Below, one piece after another: positions 19,189-31,033 of a DNA stretch of 64,000 bases (its first letter is position 1; the number at the start of each line of letters is the position of its first letter). The stretch is from Lepiota brunneoincarnata (lineage: Eukaryota; Basidiomycota; Agaricomycetes; Agaricales; Agaricaceae), in the NCBI GenBank assembly GCA_023014365.1, contig JAEBUN010000026.1:653528-717527 (forward strand). The letters run 5' to 3'. The position numbers were made by a program, and so were the translations under genes. A model generated the notes under the pieces. That model did no database searches and was not told the DNA's origin. It was given only the letters and a program-made list of their open reading frames with translations.

Positions 19189-21820
19189 TCACCCCAAGTG
19201 GCTAATCAGGGCTAGTACAGTCTGCTCCGCTCCCCCAATCCATAACGTTACCAGTACTTTATGCAACGGGGGGACGTCATCATTGGGTTGATGTGGCGAA
19301 ATGAACACAAATTCTGTGATATTAGTGGCCAGATCCGGAGGGAAAGAGTCGCGAAGGAGTAAGGGCGCTGTGAATCGTGTTGCAAGGGCTTTATCCACCG
19401 CTGCTGATGGGTGAAATCGGACGAGGTTGTGCCCATGGTGATCATCCATCTGTTAGTGCCAGTCCCATAAACGAGTCGGGTTTACGACATAATACGATAG
19501 GACGCACCAAACTCAATCCCGGACCTTTCAAGAGCCATTGGAGAAAACGTAAAAAGCGTTTGTCTTCATGAATACTCCATGTGCGAGGAAGATGGTTGAA
19601 CTTGAACTTGACAAGTTCCGCCACAATCCCCGATCGTCTCGAATCTTCTACCCTAGCGCACATATCCCAAACATTAAATTTGAGAAAGTCATGGATGCGG
19701 TCGTCATCCCCCATATCTCCAAACCAACGTGAGTCATCAGGTGAAGTCTCCTTGTATGAGGAGATAGGACAATCTGACCGAAAGTCAGCAAAGCTGAGCA
19801 TGGAAAAGAGAGTACTCACGTTCAAGTCTGCAATTCGACTGAAGAAGGTGATTGTACCAGCGGAGGGCGAGTACTGTGACGTCATGGTGGGTTTGATGCA
19901 TATCCAGAGCAAATGACCGGGATCGGGTTGGATCTTGGAGAAAATCGGGAAATGACTTGTGAAAGAAGGTAAGAGGCTTTTCATGGGCCAGTTTCGAAGG
20001 AGGGACATCAATGACCGAGTGTAGATTGCGAAGAGCCGAGTAGAAGGCATCCTCGCGAATACCAAGAAAGCGTCCCACTTCGGAGATTCTCTCGAAATAG
20101 GTCTGCAATGAGCCGTCAAAGAATTTTTCATAAGAGCGAGAAAGAATGTAAAATGCAATGATCTGCTTAGCGGTGGGGAGGATGGATGGAGGAACCCGAA
20201 TCATGATCTGCGTGTAAAATACATCGAGAGCCTCCAAAGGTGTCACCTTGTCCCTCTCCCCAATTGCATCAAGGTACACAAGACATATCTCCAGCTGCGT
20301 GTTGGGCGGCAGGTTCCCATCGCCAATGAAGTTGAGAACAACCGAAGCAAGGATCGGAAGTCCTCCAACCTTCTGTGATAACAGCTGCAGCTTCGACTCT
20401 GTCGGCCATCGCGCACATGCCTGACCCTGAGTAATATCCCACCCGGTCTCGTCGTAAATCTTCTGCAGTCCGTCTTTGAGGATATGGTACACGTCCCGGA
20501 TATCCTGTTCGGCGTCGCACGTGATCTCCTTACGCTCGCAATCAACTGGGGGATCTGCCCTGGCAAATGTGCGCTTGAGGTGCCATTCAGGACGGCTGCA
20601 AACCAACCACAGCAGGGGGCAGGGTCTATCGGCTAAATGCCGAACACAATCGCCAATGAGCGTAATGAGCTGACATTGAGCAGCTTCATCGCTGCACTCG
20701 TCGACCCCATCAACGATGACAACTAGAGGTTTCCGGGTGGTGTTGGCGGCGGTATGGTGAGCTGCGAGGAGGGAAAATGGCTCGACGATGAGCTTTTGAA
20801 ACTGAATGGAAAGGGTCTTGTCGAGAATGGAAGGGCTATGGGACAGAACTCGTGTGATCAAATGCTTATATCCAGCATCACGCTCGGCGAGTTGGTAAGC
20901 GATTGTGGCAACGACACCCTTGGGACTGTCGCGCTGTTGCAACTTGGAAAAGAAAAATGATGCTCCAAGCAGACCAAGCTCTTGACATTGCTCGGCAAAC
21001 GTTTGGGCAACAGCAGACTTGCCTGCACCTGCGGGGCCTGACAGCCATATAAAGTTCCAATACCGCTTCTCGCCCAATAGCCATTTGTTAAGCGTGTCCA
21101 GCAACTCTTTGCGGGTCTCGGGGTGGCATCGAGGAGGGGGGTCGCGGTCGGACGAGTCCACCTCTGCGCCAGGAACTCGGCCTTTGTTGAGAAGAAGGAG
21201 AACTGATTGGCTCGAATTAATTGATCGCCAGATGTGCTACACTAGAACGGGCCGTACCTGCTCCGCCACTGTCAAAAATTTGGAGAAAGTGTTGAAGGTA
21301 TTGGGGATCGTTGAAAGGTTTACCGTCGATGTTGTAAACGACCCTTTCAGCGAAGGTAGAATTCTCAATCTTAATGTTGTGGGCACCAGCAAAAAAGCCA
21401 GCTAAGGCACAGGTAGGGGGTTCCGATACACCACAGAAATCTAGTGTTTACTATGTAGCTTGCTTGGAGTAGAAAATACGCACTATTCGACTGGCCGGAA
21501 GTATTGTGAATCTGCCGCTGTCCAGGTGCCGGGCTGTGTTCAACTGTAGTCTCGGGAGGATCTGGTTGCTGGTTTGATGCCCTCGATGCAGGCGGCATAT
21601 CAGTGACTGGTATGCACTTATTAGACAATTCGGCGACGGCACCATTCCGTGTCTTAATGTCATAGGATGGTGCTTGGTTCATTGTCCCGAACGCGACTGT
21701 GGACGTTGGACTTGTCGTTTTGGGATGTTCAGGTAGGGGTCCAAATAGAGAAGGACGTTTGGATGAGAATATCCTTCGGAAAAATGATCTCTTTGTCCTG
21801 GGTGGTTTATGCATCGACAT
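19189..21820 (-). CDS. NACHT-domain STAND NTPase, intact (copy B)
   Basis: Five exons can be placed with GT-AG introns: 21820-21484, 21440-21258, 21202-19820, 19773-19508 and 19449-19189, giving 2430 nt and 809 residues with no stop. The N-terminus is basic and aromatic (K-R-S-F-F-R-R-I-F-S-S-K-R-P); exon 2 has the A-H-N-I-K-I-E-N-S-T-F block typical of Agaricomycete NACHT proteins. The NTPase core has Walker A G-P-A-G-A-G-K-S at about residues 230-237 and Walker B V-V-I-V-D-G-V-D-E-C near 335-344. STAND NTPases of this type act as NLR-like switches in fungal self/non-self or stress responses. No WD40, ankyrin or TPR repeats are seen; the C-terminal 330 residues are unassigned. Tandem partner of dead copy A. 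Confidence 0.9.
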
Positions 21821-21962
21821 GATGACCGGGGAAGACAACGATCCATTCGATAAGGAGGCGCCCACACAGCCGCATTTGGTATTTTCGGAACGTAGGTCAC
21901 GCCACTCAGCAGACACTGCCGAGTAATATACGGCTATATTCGAACGTGAGATATCCTTTGAT

Positions 21963-22086
21963 TATATGCTAAAATATCAGATAAGGGTATCACTATTGTC
22001 AACACCCAATTACTACCTGGCCTTGAGCAATTGCGTATTTATGATATCCATGGCTGTAGTATCCTTGTCTAATATTTTAGCATATA
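21963..22086. mobile_element. MITE-like element, 124 bp
   Basis: Inverted repeats of about 27 bp, TATATGCTAAAATATCAGAT (left) and its near-complement ending ATATTTTAGCATATA (right), enclose about 70 bp. Small size and lack of coding capacity fit a miniature inverted-repeat element. A right half of a second copy lies at 22196-22265. Confidence 0.65.
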
Positions 22087-22195
22087 GCCCAAAGATATTG
22101 CACATTCAGGAATAATTGTACGCCAGCAGTGTCACGAGCTCACCGAGGCCAAACGAACACGCCGTCGTTGCACGCTTTACTTCCAACATTATTAC

Positions 22196-22265
22196 CTTGC
22201 CCTGATCAATTGGATATTTGTCACATCTGTGGTTGTGGTGCCCTTGTCTAATATTTTAGCATGTA
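22196..22265. repeat. Second, partial MITE copy
   Basis: Matches the right half of the 21963-22086 element, including CTTGTCTAATATTTTAGCAT. The left half cannot be recognised. Confidence 0.55.
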
Positions 22266-22269
22266 AACA

Positions 22270-23100
22270 AATAGTCATACGCCAGCAGTTGGAGTTCATT
22301 AAATTAATGGGCTTTCCAAGCCTTTAAACTTTTACCTCAACAGGACATTGTCTGGAATCTCTGGATGCTGGCCATATATATTCATACCGTAACAAAAGAT
22401 CCGATCACATATACTTCCATCTCTGACAATATCAATATGCATCATTGTCCTCTCTGCTAGAGGAGCCATTGCTGTATTTTTCGTCGATCATACAACAGGG
22501 AGATTTGCTGCTCAGTCCTCGGTTCTTCCCTATCAACACCAGAACTCGGACATAGCCCGTCCCATGGACCTTGACACACCCATACCTATGCAGATACATA
22601 AGTACCTGGGCTATGATCATCACTCACTCATTGGCATAAACTTGGTATTGCCGGCTGCGACCGTCAACGTTCATCGACATCGTTCATCACCCAATGTTAA
22701 AGATCATGCATCTACAAATGAAACACGCAAATTCGGATCAACAGCCCAAACCACTATATTTAACCATGCCAATGATATACATGACCCCTGTGATATCAAC
22801 TCGGTAAGCGTATGCCAGCGAACAAGCAATCAACTGGGAGGAGGGATGCATTGTTGTCAAATACTTTAAGTATGTGAATGACGAGATACAATCTGACAGA
22901 AGTGGAGGGAAAAAAAACAACAGAAAAAGAAAAAAACTTAAACAAAAACGATACCAGAAGTGGGAGTGAACAAACACAAAACAAAAAGCAAAAATCCACA
23001 AAAAAAAATGGAACATGATCTGCATCCATATACACGTACATGCACACCAGATCTCGAAAACAGACACAACAGGCACACAAGTCCAGGTCCCGAAACACTC
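22270..23100. other. Intergenic, A-rich; no gene seen
   Basis: Contains an A-rich tract (about 22905-23010) just beyond the ATG4 stop codon, probably 3' untranslated or terminator sequence for that gene. Open frames here are short and unconvincing. Confidence 0.4.
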
Positions 23101-26100
23101 TTATCCATCCGTCAAAATCCCTTTAACACCACCACTCTGCGTACGTCCCCCATCTCTCCCTTTACCCGCAAACATCCTCCCCCCAAATCCACTTCCACCA
23201 CCTACCACCCGCAATCGGCGAAGGCCCAGCCCAACTCTGGCTCTCGTACCTCCCCCGCTCCCAACTCCTCGTTCCGGGTCCACCGCCAACATCAACCTCT
23301 TCTTCCCCTGAATCAACATCCCCCGATCCGGGGAACGGATAACTCTCCTGCGATTGCTGTGGCTGCTGGTTACTCCCACTCCCACTCGGTAAACGCATAA
23401 GTGGCACAGGCACAGGAACCTGTTTTCTCGATTTAGAAGATCTTTCCTTCTTTTTCCTCTCCCTCCCCTCTCCCTCGGGCTTCATCCTCGAATGCACATG
23501 CGGCGTCGTACTCGCCTTGCTCTTCGACGTACTTACCACCGACGCTGATGGTGGTGGCTGAGGCGGAGTCAAAGTAGGCGACAATAACGGTGGCGAAGGC
23601 GACAGCGGCGGTGGCGGGATGTCAGAACTTGCAGAAGTCTGCATGGGGGTCAACACCCCCGGATCCCCCGAATCAACCCAATCATCTTCAATATCACTCT
23701 CCTCCTCCCCCTCCCTATCCCCCTCATCTTTCTCCTTCTCCTTCCCCTTGACACTCAAATCAAATCGAGACTGCGGTCCAGGTGTGAGCGCCTCAACAGG
23801 ATCCTCCTCTGTATCCGCTTCACTCGTACTCCCACCCCTAACGCGCTGACCCTGATGCCCACGTCCATGCCCATGACTAGAAGCAGAAGCCGACTCGGAC
23901 CTCGACCCAGCCTCAAAATACTCTTCCTCTTCCTCTCCTCCTCTTCCTCCTCCTCCCCGCTATCTTCATCCCCGTTCCCATCTTGTTTGCTTTGACTCTC
24001 CCCCTCATCTTCCTCATCTTCCAAATCCATATCCAACTCATCCGGCTCTGACATAGATTCAAGTCCCATCGCATCATCAAAATCAGCCGAAGACCAATTC
24101 GGATGTTCATTCTGAATCGCAAAAATACTCTTCGGGAGCTACCAAAATCAAATTACCACATACACAGGTAGCAAAAAGAGAGATAAAACTCACCTCCTCA
24201 ACCCTCCTCTTCAAATCCACCCAATCTCCTTCATCCTTACACAAGAACCCAAGCAACATACTCGGGTCAAGCCCACTCAACGGCATCTTTCTCACCCGCT
24301 CGCAATGATACGTCTTCAGCTCCGCCGCGCTATAGGCAGTAACGTAATGCTCTTGTATCACGTCTAGTCCACCACCACTACCGGTCCCCTGCTTTTCACT
24401 CGTGCTCATACTCATGCTCGCGCTCGTCCCTGAGGAGCTTTGGCTAAGTACGACAGCAACCGGAATGGGCGCCATTCCTGTAGAAATCATCGCTTCAGCA
24501 TCAATATCATGAAGATAAGAACGTAGTACTTACCAGCAGGAGAAGCAGGCGGGGTACCCAACTCCCGCAAATCCAAGTCCGAACCCGCAGATCCGCTGCC
24601 CGCCACAGGCCGCCCACCGCCACCACCACTACAGTTAGAAGCTCCCGAGGCCGCAGCAGAACCATCACCCGAATCAGCCGAACTCGTTGAAAACTGTTGC
24701 TGAAGCGGCGAAGGCGACATGGGCGCATGATACGAAAACGTCGACGAACCAGCAGTCTGGACACTCGAAGGCGACGTCGGTACCCTCGAATGTGTGTTGT
24801 ACTGCGGCTGCTGCTGTTGGTGTTCCTTCTTCGTCCGCCGCTTTGATGACACCACGACAACTTCCTTTTCACGTTCAGGCTCCGGTGTCGTCGTCCTACG
24901 AATGGGTAGTGGCCCAGGTGATGATGATGATGATGATGATAACAATGGCGGCGGACGGAGTGGTATCGCGATTCTTGGGTTATGCGGATCGAGGTAAAAC
25001 AGATTATCAGCCTGGGAGCCTACAAAGTAGTACGACGAGCTCGGCCGGCCACCCACAATGCCTACTGATTGTGGGAACGTAAACAACGTCTGTGTCGTAT
25101 TTCGTTACATGACAACTGCAGTAGAATCTGACTTGAAATCGCACCTTGATTGTTTCATAGTAGATGGGATTAACACCATCAATACCCAACCTCAGTCCAA
25201 TCAACACAAGCACAGATCTATCCCCCCACGTCGACCGTGCACTCTTTTTCGGAGAACGACCCCCTAAATCCATATGCGAAGCCGCATATACATCTGTCTG
25301 ACTCAACACACCGTCCTTGGCGACGGAAACTCCCAATCCTCCACCAGGAAATGCATTAACCAATCGTCTGCGCGGGTAAAGATCAACACGCGTGACAGGA
25401 GAGGCGATATGGGATAAGAACCCACTTGATAGCACCCGCAGCCACACTCGGTCCGAACCACTGCCCAACATCTGTTCCCAGCTCCTTTCCAGCCAGAGCC
25501 ATCCGATGAACACTAAAAGGCGCTTCTGGTGAAGGTGTATCAAGGAACCAGGTAATGATCTGTACATAGGTGGCGTAGTCAGCAGTATACACTGGGTATG
25601 GTGGTTTGCGCCACTCTATATAATGTACATCAGTACACACACTCACAGACGCGTATAAAGTTACTGACCTCGTCCGAGATACGCATGAATCAACGCGTTC
25701 GCAAGTAGACTCTGCCCTGTTCGAAGCATACACCCCCACCCCGAATCGCTAGACCAGCTCTTCTCTCCTCCCCAATGCCACCGATTCTTCATAGGACTAG
25801 ACGAAAGCTCTCCAGGGTCCCCACACATATCAGTCAGGTTCGTATCCCTGATCGGCTGCGGAAAATGGGATCGATAGGTGAGCCAGATCCTGGACACAAA
25901 GTCAATATAAAACACGGGAGGCCAAAGCGCTGCTGGATTATGCTTCGATGAAGTCGACTGTGATAGTGATAGCGCCAGTTCTGCGCTAGAAGCGACAGAA
26001 GAGGTAGAAGAGCGGAAGGAGGGTGGCGAGCCTGAACCGCGACGCGCGCTATGGGCATGACCATGTGAGGCTGAAAGTTGAGGGGAGACCGGGGAGGGTG

Positions 26101-26776
26101 GTTCATACCCGGGGTGTTGAACACCCAAAAGCCAAATCGGGTCTGTACACTTGTCGGGGGTTGCATCGCTGTCGAGGATGTATCGCATCGCTTTGTCAAG
26201 GTGGCCCTTCCCGTGTTTTGCGGCCGTGAGAAAGGCGGTAGCCTTGCTCTTGGGAGAGGACTGGGCGATGAGGTTGGGAAGGGAGAGGTCTGTGGTGGAG
26301 GAACTGAAGGTGTGGGAGAGCCAGCCGGAGAGACGGGTTGGGAGATCGCCGATACGGGTGGCAGAGGAAGTGTTGGCGGAGGAGGTGGATGAAGAGGGGA
26401 AGAGGGAGAGATGGAGAGAATCTGGGGCAGAGGTGGCAGAACGGTCTGGGTGGTTGCGTGAACGGGGAATGGTGACGGGTTCTACGATTACAGGGGATTC
26501 GTCCATATCAGTTTTATCTTCAGGGGATCGTGTCGTCTCTTTATCTTTTCTTCCCAAGAATCTGCTTCCCTTGCGTAGCTTTGAGGCCGGCGTGGAAGGG
26601 ACATCCAGCGTACTCGAGGTGGAGCTGGCGATGCTAGCCGCGCTGGGGCTCTCCACCGGCTCGATAACAGACTTGGACCGGTCCCGATTCTGTTTCTGGA
26701 GGAACTTTGGGAGTTTGGATGCGGCATATTGGGGTAGAGTTGGGGATGGGGTGTGTCGCGGTTGTTTGTTGGACAT
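23101..26776 (-). CDS. ATG4: Autophagin, Atg4-type cysteine protease
   Basis: Atg4 cleaves the C-terminus of Atg8 before lipidation and later releases lipidated Atg8 from membranes in autophagy. Exons with GT-AG introns: 26776-25669, 25615-25426, 25367-25145, 25089-24534, 24477-24194, then a last exon (acceptor near 24126) to the stop at 23101. The catalytic Cys lies in D-S-G-W-G-C-M-L-R (about residue 349); the Asp and His lie in F-Y-L-D-P-H (about 541 and 543). The [15 protein letters not shown] segment is typical of the family. The first 320 residues and the tail are long, low-complexity, Ser-, Pro- or Glu-rich additions. Reading phase changes in the Glu-rich stretch near 23940 and again near 23300 before the conserved [13 protein letters not shown] end, so tail splicing or a local indel is unresolved. 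Confidence 0.93.
24918..24941 (-). repeat. GAT/ATC trinucleotide run in ATG4
   Basis: Eight GAT-type repeats on the plus strand encode a Ser run on the ATG4 strand, just after the catalytic D-P-H region. Such runs are length-variable between strains. Confidence 0.7.
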
Positions 26777-29100
26777 GTATTCTGGCCAGGAGTGAGCGAC
26801 TAGCAGAGAAGAGGAGGGTGTGGGGCGTACATATGGTGTAGTAATCCTTGTGTCTTCTACGATCTGTCAGAGCCCAGCGAAGAGGACATACAACAGAGAA
26901 GGAGACTGACCCGTTGTACGCGGGTGCTACCGCTATTGTCGTCGAGGTACGTTTCCTATCGGAGCCGCGTGGAATGAGTCTGTTGCACGTTGAACTGACT
27001 GGGGGAGTAGTAAGATAGAAGCGCTGGTTGGTTTACACGCTCTTCGGTTGCGATACAAGCGCCGCGCTAGGCAGCGATGAGCGTGTGTGCAGAGTGGAAG
27101 AGATCGTGTATGTCGTTGATGTTTGTCATGTTTGTCACCACCACACCCTTGACCTCCCCTTCTGTCTCCCCGTCCGCAATAGCCCGCGAGCAAGTCATTT
27201 CTGGCTTTTAACATCGACTTAACATCCCTGGAAAGCACATTCTCCATTTCGATCTTAGGGGGAGCCTAACGAATGCGCGATAATGGGCGCCTGAGCACTA
27301 ATAAACAAAAAGGCTCCGAGGGTGTCCATTCCACCCGGAAGAGCCCGGGGGCCCCGCATCTTCATCTAGTCGGTCTAACACCCTTCGCTTCTTTGAATAA
27401 TGAAGAGGGTTGCGCTTATTCGTGATCTCATGCACAGGGCAACCGCCTAATCCCTGGCAATGTGCAATCCAATAATCACCGCACTTGGTCCTCTGGAATG
27501 CTGATGCCATCCCTACTACTGTAACGCCTGGTTCCAGCGAACGATTCGATCATAATCTCTCCTTCACGACACACCACAACCACGCAACCGACAAGAATCC
27601 CAAATCTCGAAAGAATTAGACAAGACCGCGATAAGGTGGAGGTACTTCCGAACAACGCTTCGCCACCGTCCTTATCAGCCGAAAAAGGATCCAGTAGCAC
27701 CCGCCCGAAGGACGACAGCAATTATACAGAGTTTTTGTCCTAACGGATCAAAATCAAAATGACCATACATATCCCTCATCAAAGCCAAGCCTCCCCTCCG
27801 ATCCCATATCATGCTATATGTTATCGCGAAGATAAGAGGTGATTATCAAATCATCTGTTGCAGATTTCTGGATCGTCTGACGACCAACGAGTGTGCCAGA
27901 AAATACGAGTAGACGAGCCATGGAAATCGGTGAAAAAAGAAGGCCTGCGGCCTGACCTTTGATAGAAACACCTCTCTCCATCCCCTCGCACTTCCCTCAA
28001 TCGTGATCATCGATCACTCACAGAAGCCGAGAAGCTCAGGTCACTAGCTTCTCGAGCAACAAAGCAAGAGCTACTGAGGATATCTCTGCGAAGCAACGCA
28101 GCACGCGTCCAGGATGTCAGCGCCTGGCGCTTCCGGGTGGGTAAAACCCAGTATCCGCAACTGGGGCCTCGACCAGGGTCATTAGAAGGGGTACCAATTT
28201 CGTCTGGACTGCACTTGCGGGAAGCAGTCCGCGCATTCGCGATTAAGATAACGATAAAGAAAAGTCAGAGCCTAAATCATCATTCCATCCTGGGATATCA
28301 GACCCTGAACTACCCATCATCCACAGGAAGACATGCACAAGCGACCATCAGAAGCCACTACAGCTCAAGGTCCCCCCACTCAACGATTGGGATAAACGTC
28401 ACAATCCGAATAAATAGGGGCACCCGCTCCTCTCGGCGTTGTGTCTTCACGGAGAAAGCCCGAACGTCTAGCCAAGCCTGGTACCCTAATTAAGTACAGG
28501 TTAGTATATACGTGTTCTCGACATATCAGAACCCCCCTCAACCCGCTCTGAACTTTCGGTGGGGGGAAAGGGACTCGTTCCACAGCTCCGATGCAAATGA
28601 GAAAATTCCAGCTGAAAAGAATTCGACGCCGGTTACAGCATCGAGGTTTAACAGCCTGTTTCACTTGCGAGACAATATATGGACCCCTTGATACAACAAG
28701 GACAGGGCTAGAGAGTTACGTCTGCTGTCCATATGTGTGTACAATACATACAGTCGCTCCTGAGTAATTTGACAGCTTCAAGGTGTCGGTAATGAGCATG
28801 TGTATAACGCTGTCCGTTCGCATTGAAGGAACGAGGTCCAAGAGTGGGGCGACCCTGAGACTCAACTCGGTTCGCCGTATCAAAAGCTAATAGCAGAACA
28901 AGGCAGATGGTGATAACCAAAGGTGCATAAAATCCTGATTCCACATCCGAAACGATTACATACTAAACGCGAGGTACACATATAGTTGTGGGTTAACGAA
29001 GGAAGATAGTAAGGATCGAGTAGTTTATGGATTAACGAGGAAAGGGAAATAAGTCCTTCATAGCCCAAGACATAGGCAACCCATATGCTCAAACCCAACC
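26777..29100. other. Intergenic between ATG4 and the P450
   Basis: The first 150 bases are likely the ATG4 promoter. A 43-codon minus-strand frame (27198-27067) reads like protein (ends H-D-L-F-H-S-A-H-T-L-I-A-A) but is too short to call. A 70-codon minus frame at 27510-27298 has several Cys and His but no known domain. Nothing else convincing is seen. Confidence 0.35.
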
Positions 29101-31033
29101 CTAATGCTCCTCTGCGATCAACGCAGCAGCCTTCTCAGAACGAGGCTTGATCGTGCACCTGAATGGCTCCGGATAACTGCAGGACGACAAAATATCAGTA
29201 ATCCACCCGTGATGCCCGGGAACTAACAAAAAACAACCCCCATACCTAATGGTTCCTGAGGTATTCTCATGCTTCGGCACAATAGGCACCCCATTCTCAG
29301 TCGCATTCGTAAGATCAAACACGGCCAACGTCGAAGCAGCCGTTATCGCCAACCCAGCCTCGGCAAGATACATCCCAGGGCAGACACGACGTCCAAACCC
29401 GAAGCAGACTTTGCGTGGATCGGTCTGGGGGTTAGGGCCGAGGTATCGTTCCGGGGAAAACTTGAAGGGGTCAGGCCACAGGTTCTCGTCATGAAGTATG
29501 TTCCTGTGCAAACCACCCCCAAACGTCAGTATGATCTGTGAGTCTCTGATGGGGATAGAATAAATTGATACCAGAGGTTGGTCACGATGACGGAATCCTT
29601 AGGTATGAAATAGCCCGCTATGATACCGTCTTCCGTCGCTCGGTGAGGGACTCCAGTGGGTGCTACGCTGTTCCAGCGAAGGACCTCGGTGACGATGGCG
29701 TTGATATATGGCAAATGAGGTAGGTCGTCAAAAGTAGGCAAGCGATCTGTGCCAACAACCGCATCCAGTTCGGCTTGGGCTTTCTTCTGAACCTCTATAA
29801 CCGAGCTGTCATCAACGTGTGTAAGCGCATCTAATGACACCGCTTACCCGGGAAAAGGACCATAGCAAGATGGAAAGCGTATTCTGCCGAGACGGTCGTA
29901 TCCGCGCCGCCACCATAGAGGGAACTCGCTGAATACTTCAAATCTCGTATAGCATCTGGACTCAAGTTCTCATCCTCCTCTAGGATGGCAGACACATACG
30001 ACTTGGGTGCGACACCGGCCTCCTATCACCCCGACACTTCTGAGTACAAATACACGCGGAGAGTACGCAGGACGTACCATTTGCTTCACAGTAAAGTTGT
30101 ACGGCGCTTCCACCATCTCCACCGTATCACGAGCCCAGAGTCTCGCCGTAGCCATAAAACCCATCCCAGGCAACCATTCCGGCAACTTTTTGAGGAAAGG
30201 GAAGAAATCAACCAAGAAAGCACCCGGTACCGTCGCTTTACTGAAGTGCCCATTGGCGCGCTCAATAAGCGTTACATAGGGATCCTCCTCGTCTTGAACA
30301 TCAATGCCATAAGTTAGTTTGAGGATGATGCTTCCTGAAAGCCTTCAAAAGTACCATTAGCACCACCCCAACACTTGTTCAGGTGTGCAGCGTACCTGCG
30401 GAGATGAATCATCAGGTCATCAGGCTTTGCCAGGGTCCACTGGAGGAACTTGCGGGTCGAGGATTGTATGAACGGTTGAAACGGCTTGAGCTGGCTAGCC
30501 CCTCCGATATACTTGGCGATGTTCTTGCGATAAGTTCTGAATCGGTCACCATACGGAATCAAGACGAGCGTTTCGGCATAACCAAGCAGCTCTCCACCCA
30601 TTTCGAGGTGTGGCCGGTCGGAGTACAAGGCGCCCTTCTTGTCGAGTTCCTCCACCATATCGATGGAATTGACGATAATGATAGGTTGACCCATGACATT
30701 GACGGAGGTGATTCCGCCTATGGAAGAGTGGGAAAAAAGACATGTGAGCGGAGGTGTAGGGCCACGGCGAATGCTGTCAACTAACCGTACTTGCGCCCCC
30801 ATTCAGCGTAGGTTAGCCAGTCCCTCTGTGTCGGCATGCTTGCAGCATTCTGGTATCGTACAAAATCATCATGCAATGCGAAAAACAAGTTGAGTTAGAG
30901 GCCACCTACACCGATAAGTGGCAAGCCCAGGGGACCCGGTGGAAGAGAGGGCAGGGAGCCGGCGTTGTTTCAGGTATGAAGCAAGGATGTAAATGCTGAT
31001 GCAGAGCAGACCGTAATCCAAATACGAGGGCAT
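29101..31033 (-). CDS. Cytochrome P450 monooxygenase, one N-terminal frameshift
   Basis: Exons: 31033-30906, 30849-30786, 30717-30396, 30330-30078, 30019-29849/29848, 29794-29572, 29503-29246 and 29176-29101. An N-terminal hydrophobic helix (Y-G-L-L-C-I-S-I-Y-I-L-A-S-Y-L) fits an ER anchor. The I-helix oxygen-binding motif reads G-G-G-A-D-T-T-V-S, the K-helix E-V-L-R-W is present, and the haem site is F-G-F-G-R-R-V-C-P-G. Architecture resembles Agaricomycete P450s annotated as oxidising aromatic or secondary-metabolite substrates; the substrate cannot be told. Exon 1 needs a one-base shift to reach the expected P-P-G-P-L-G-L-P-L-I-G, so either the copy is newly damaged or the sequence has an error. 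No biosynthetic neighbours are seen. Confidence 0.85.

Noticed and set aside
26151..26795. 214-codon plus-strand ORF
   Set aside because: It is the antisense shadow of the long ATG4 first exon, which has clear family motifs on the minus strand.
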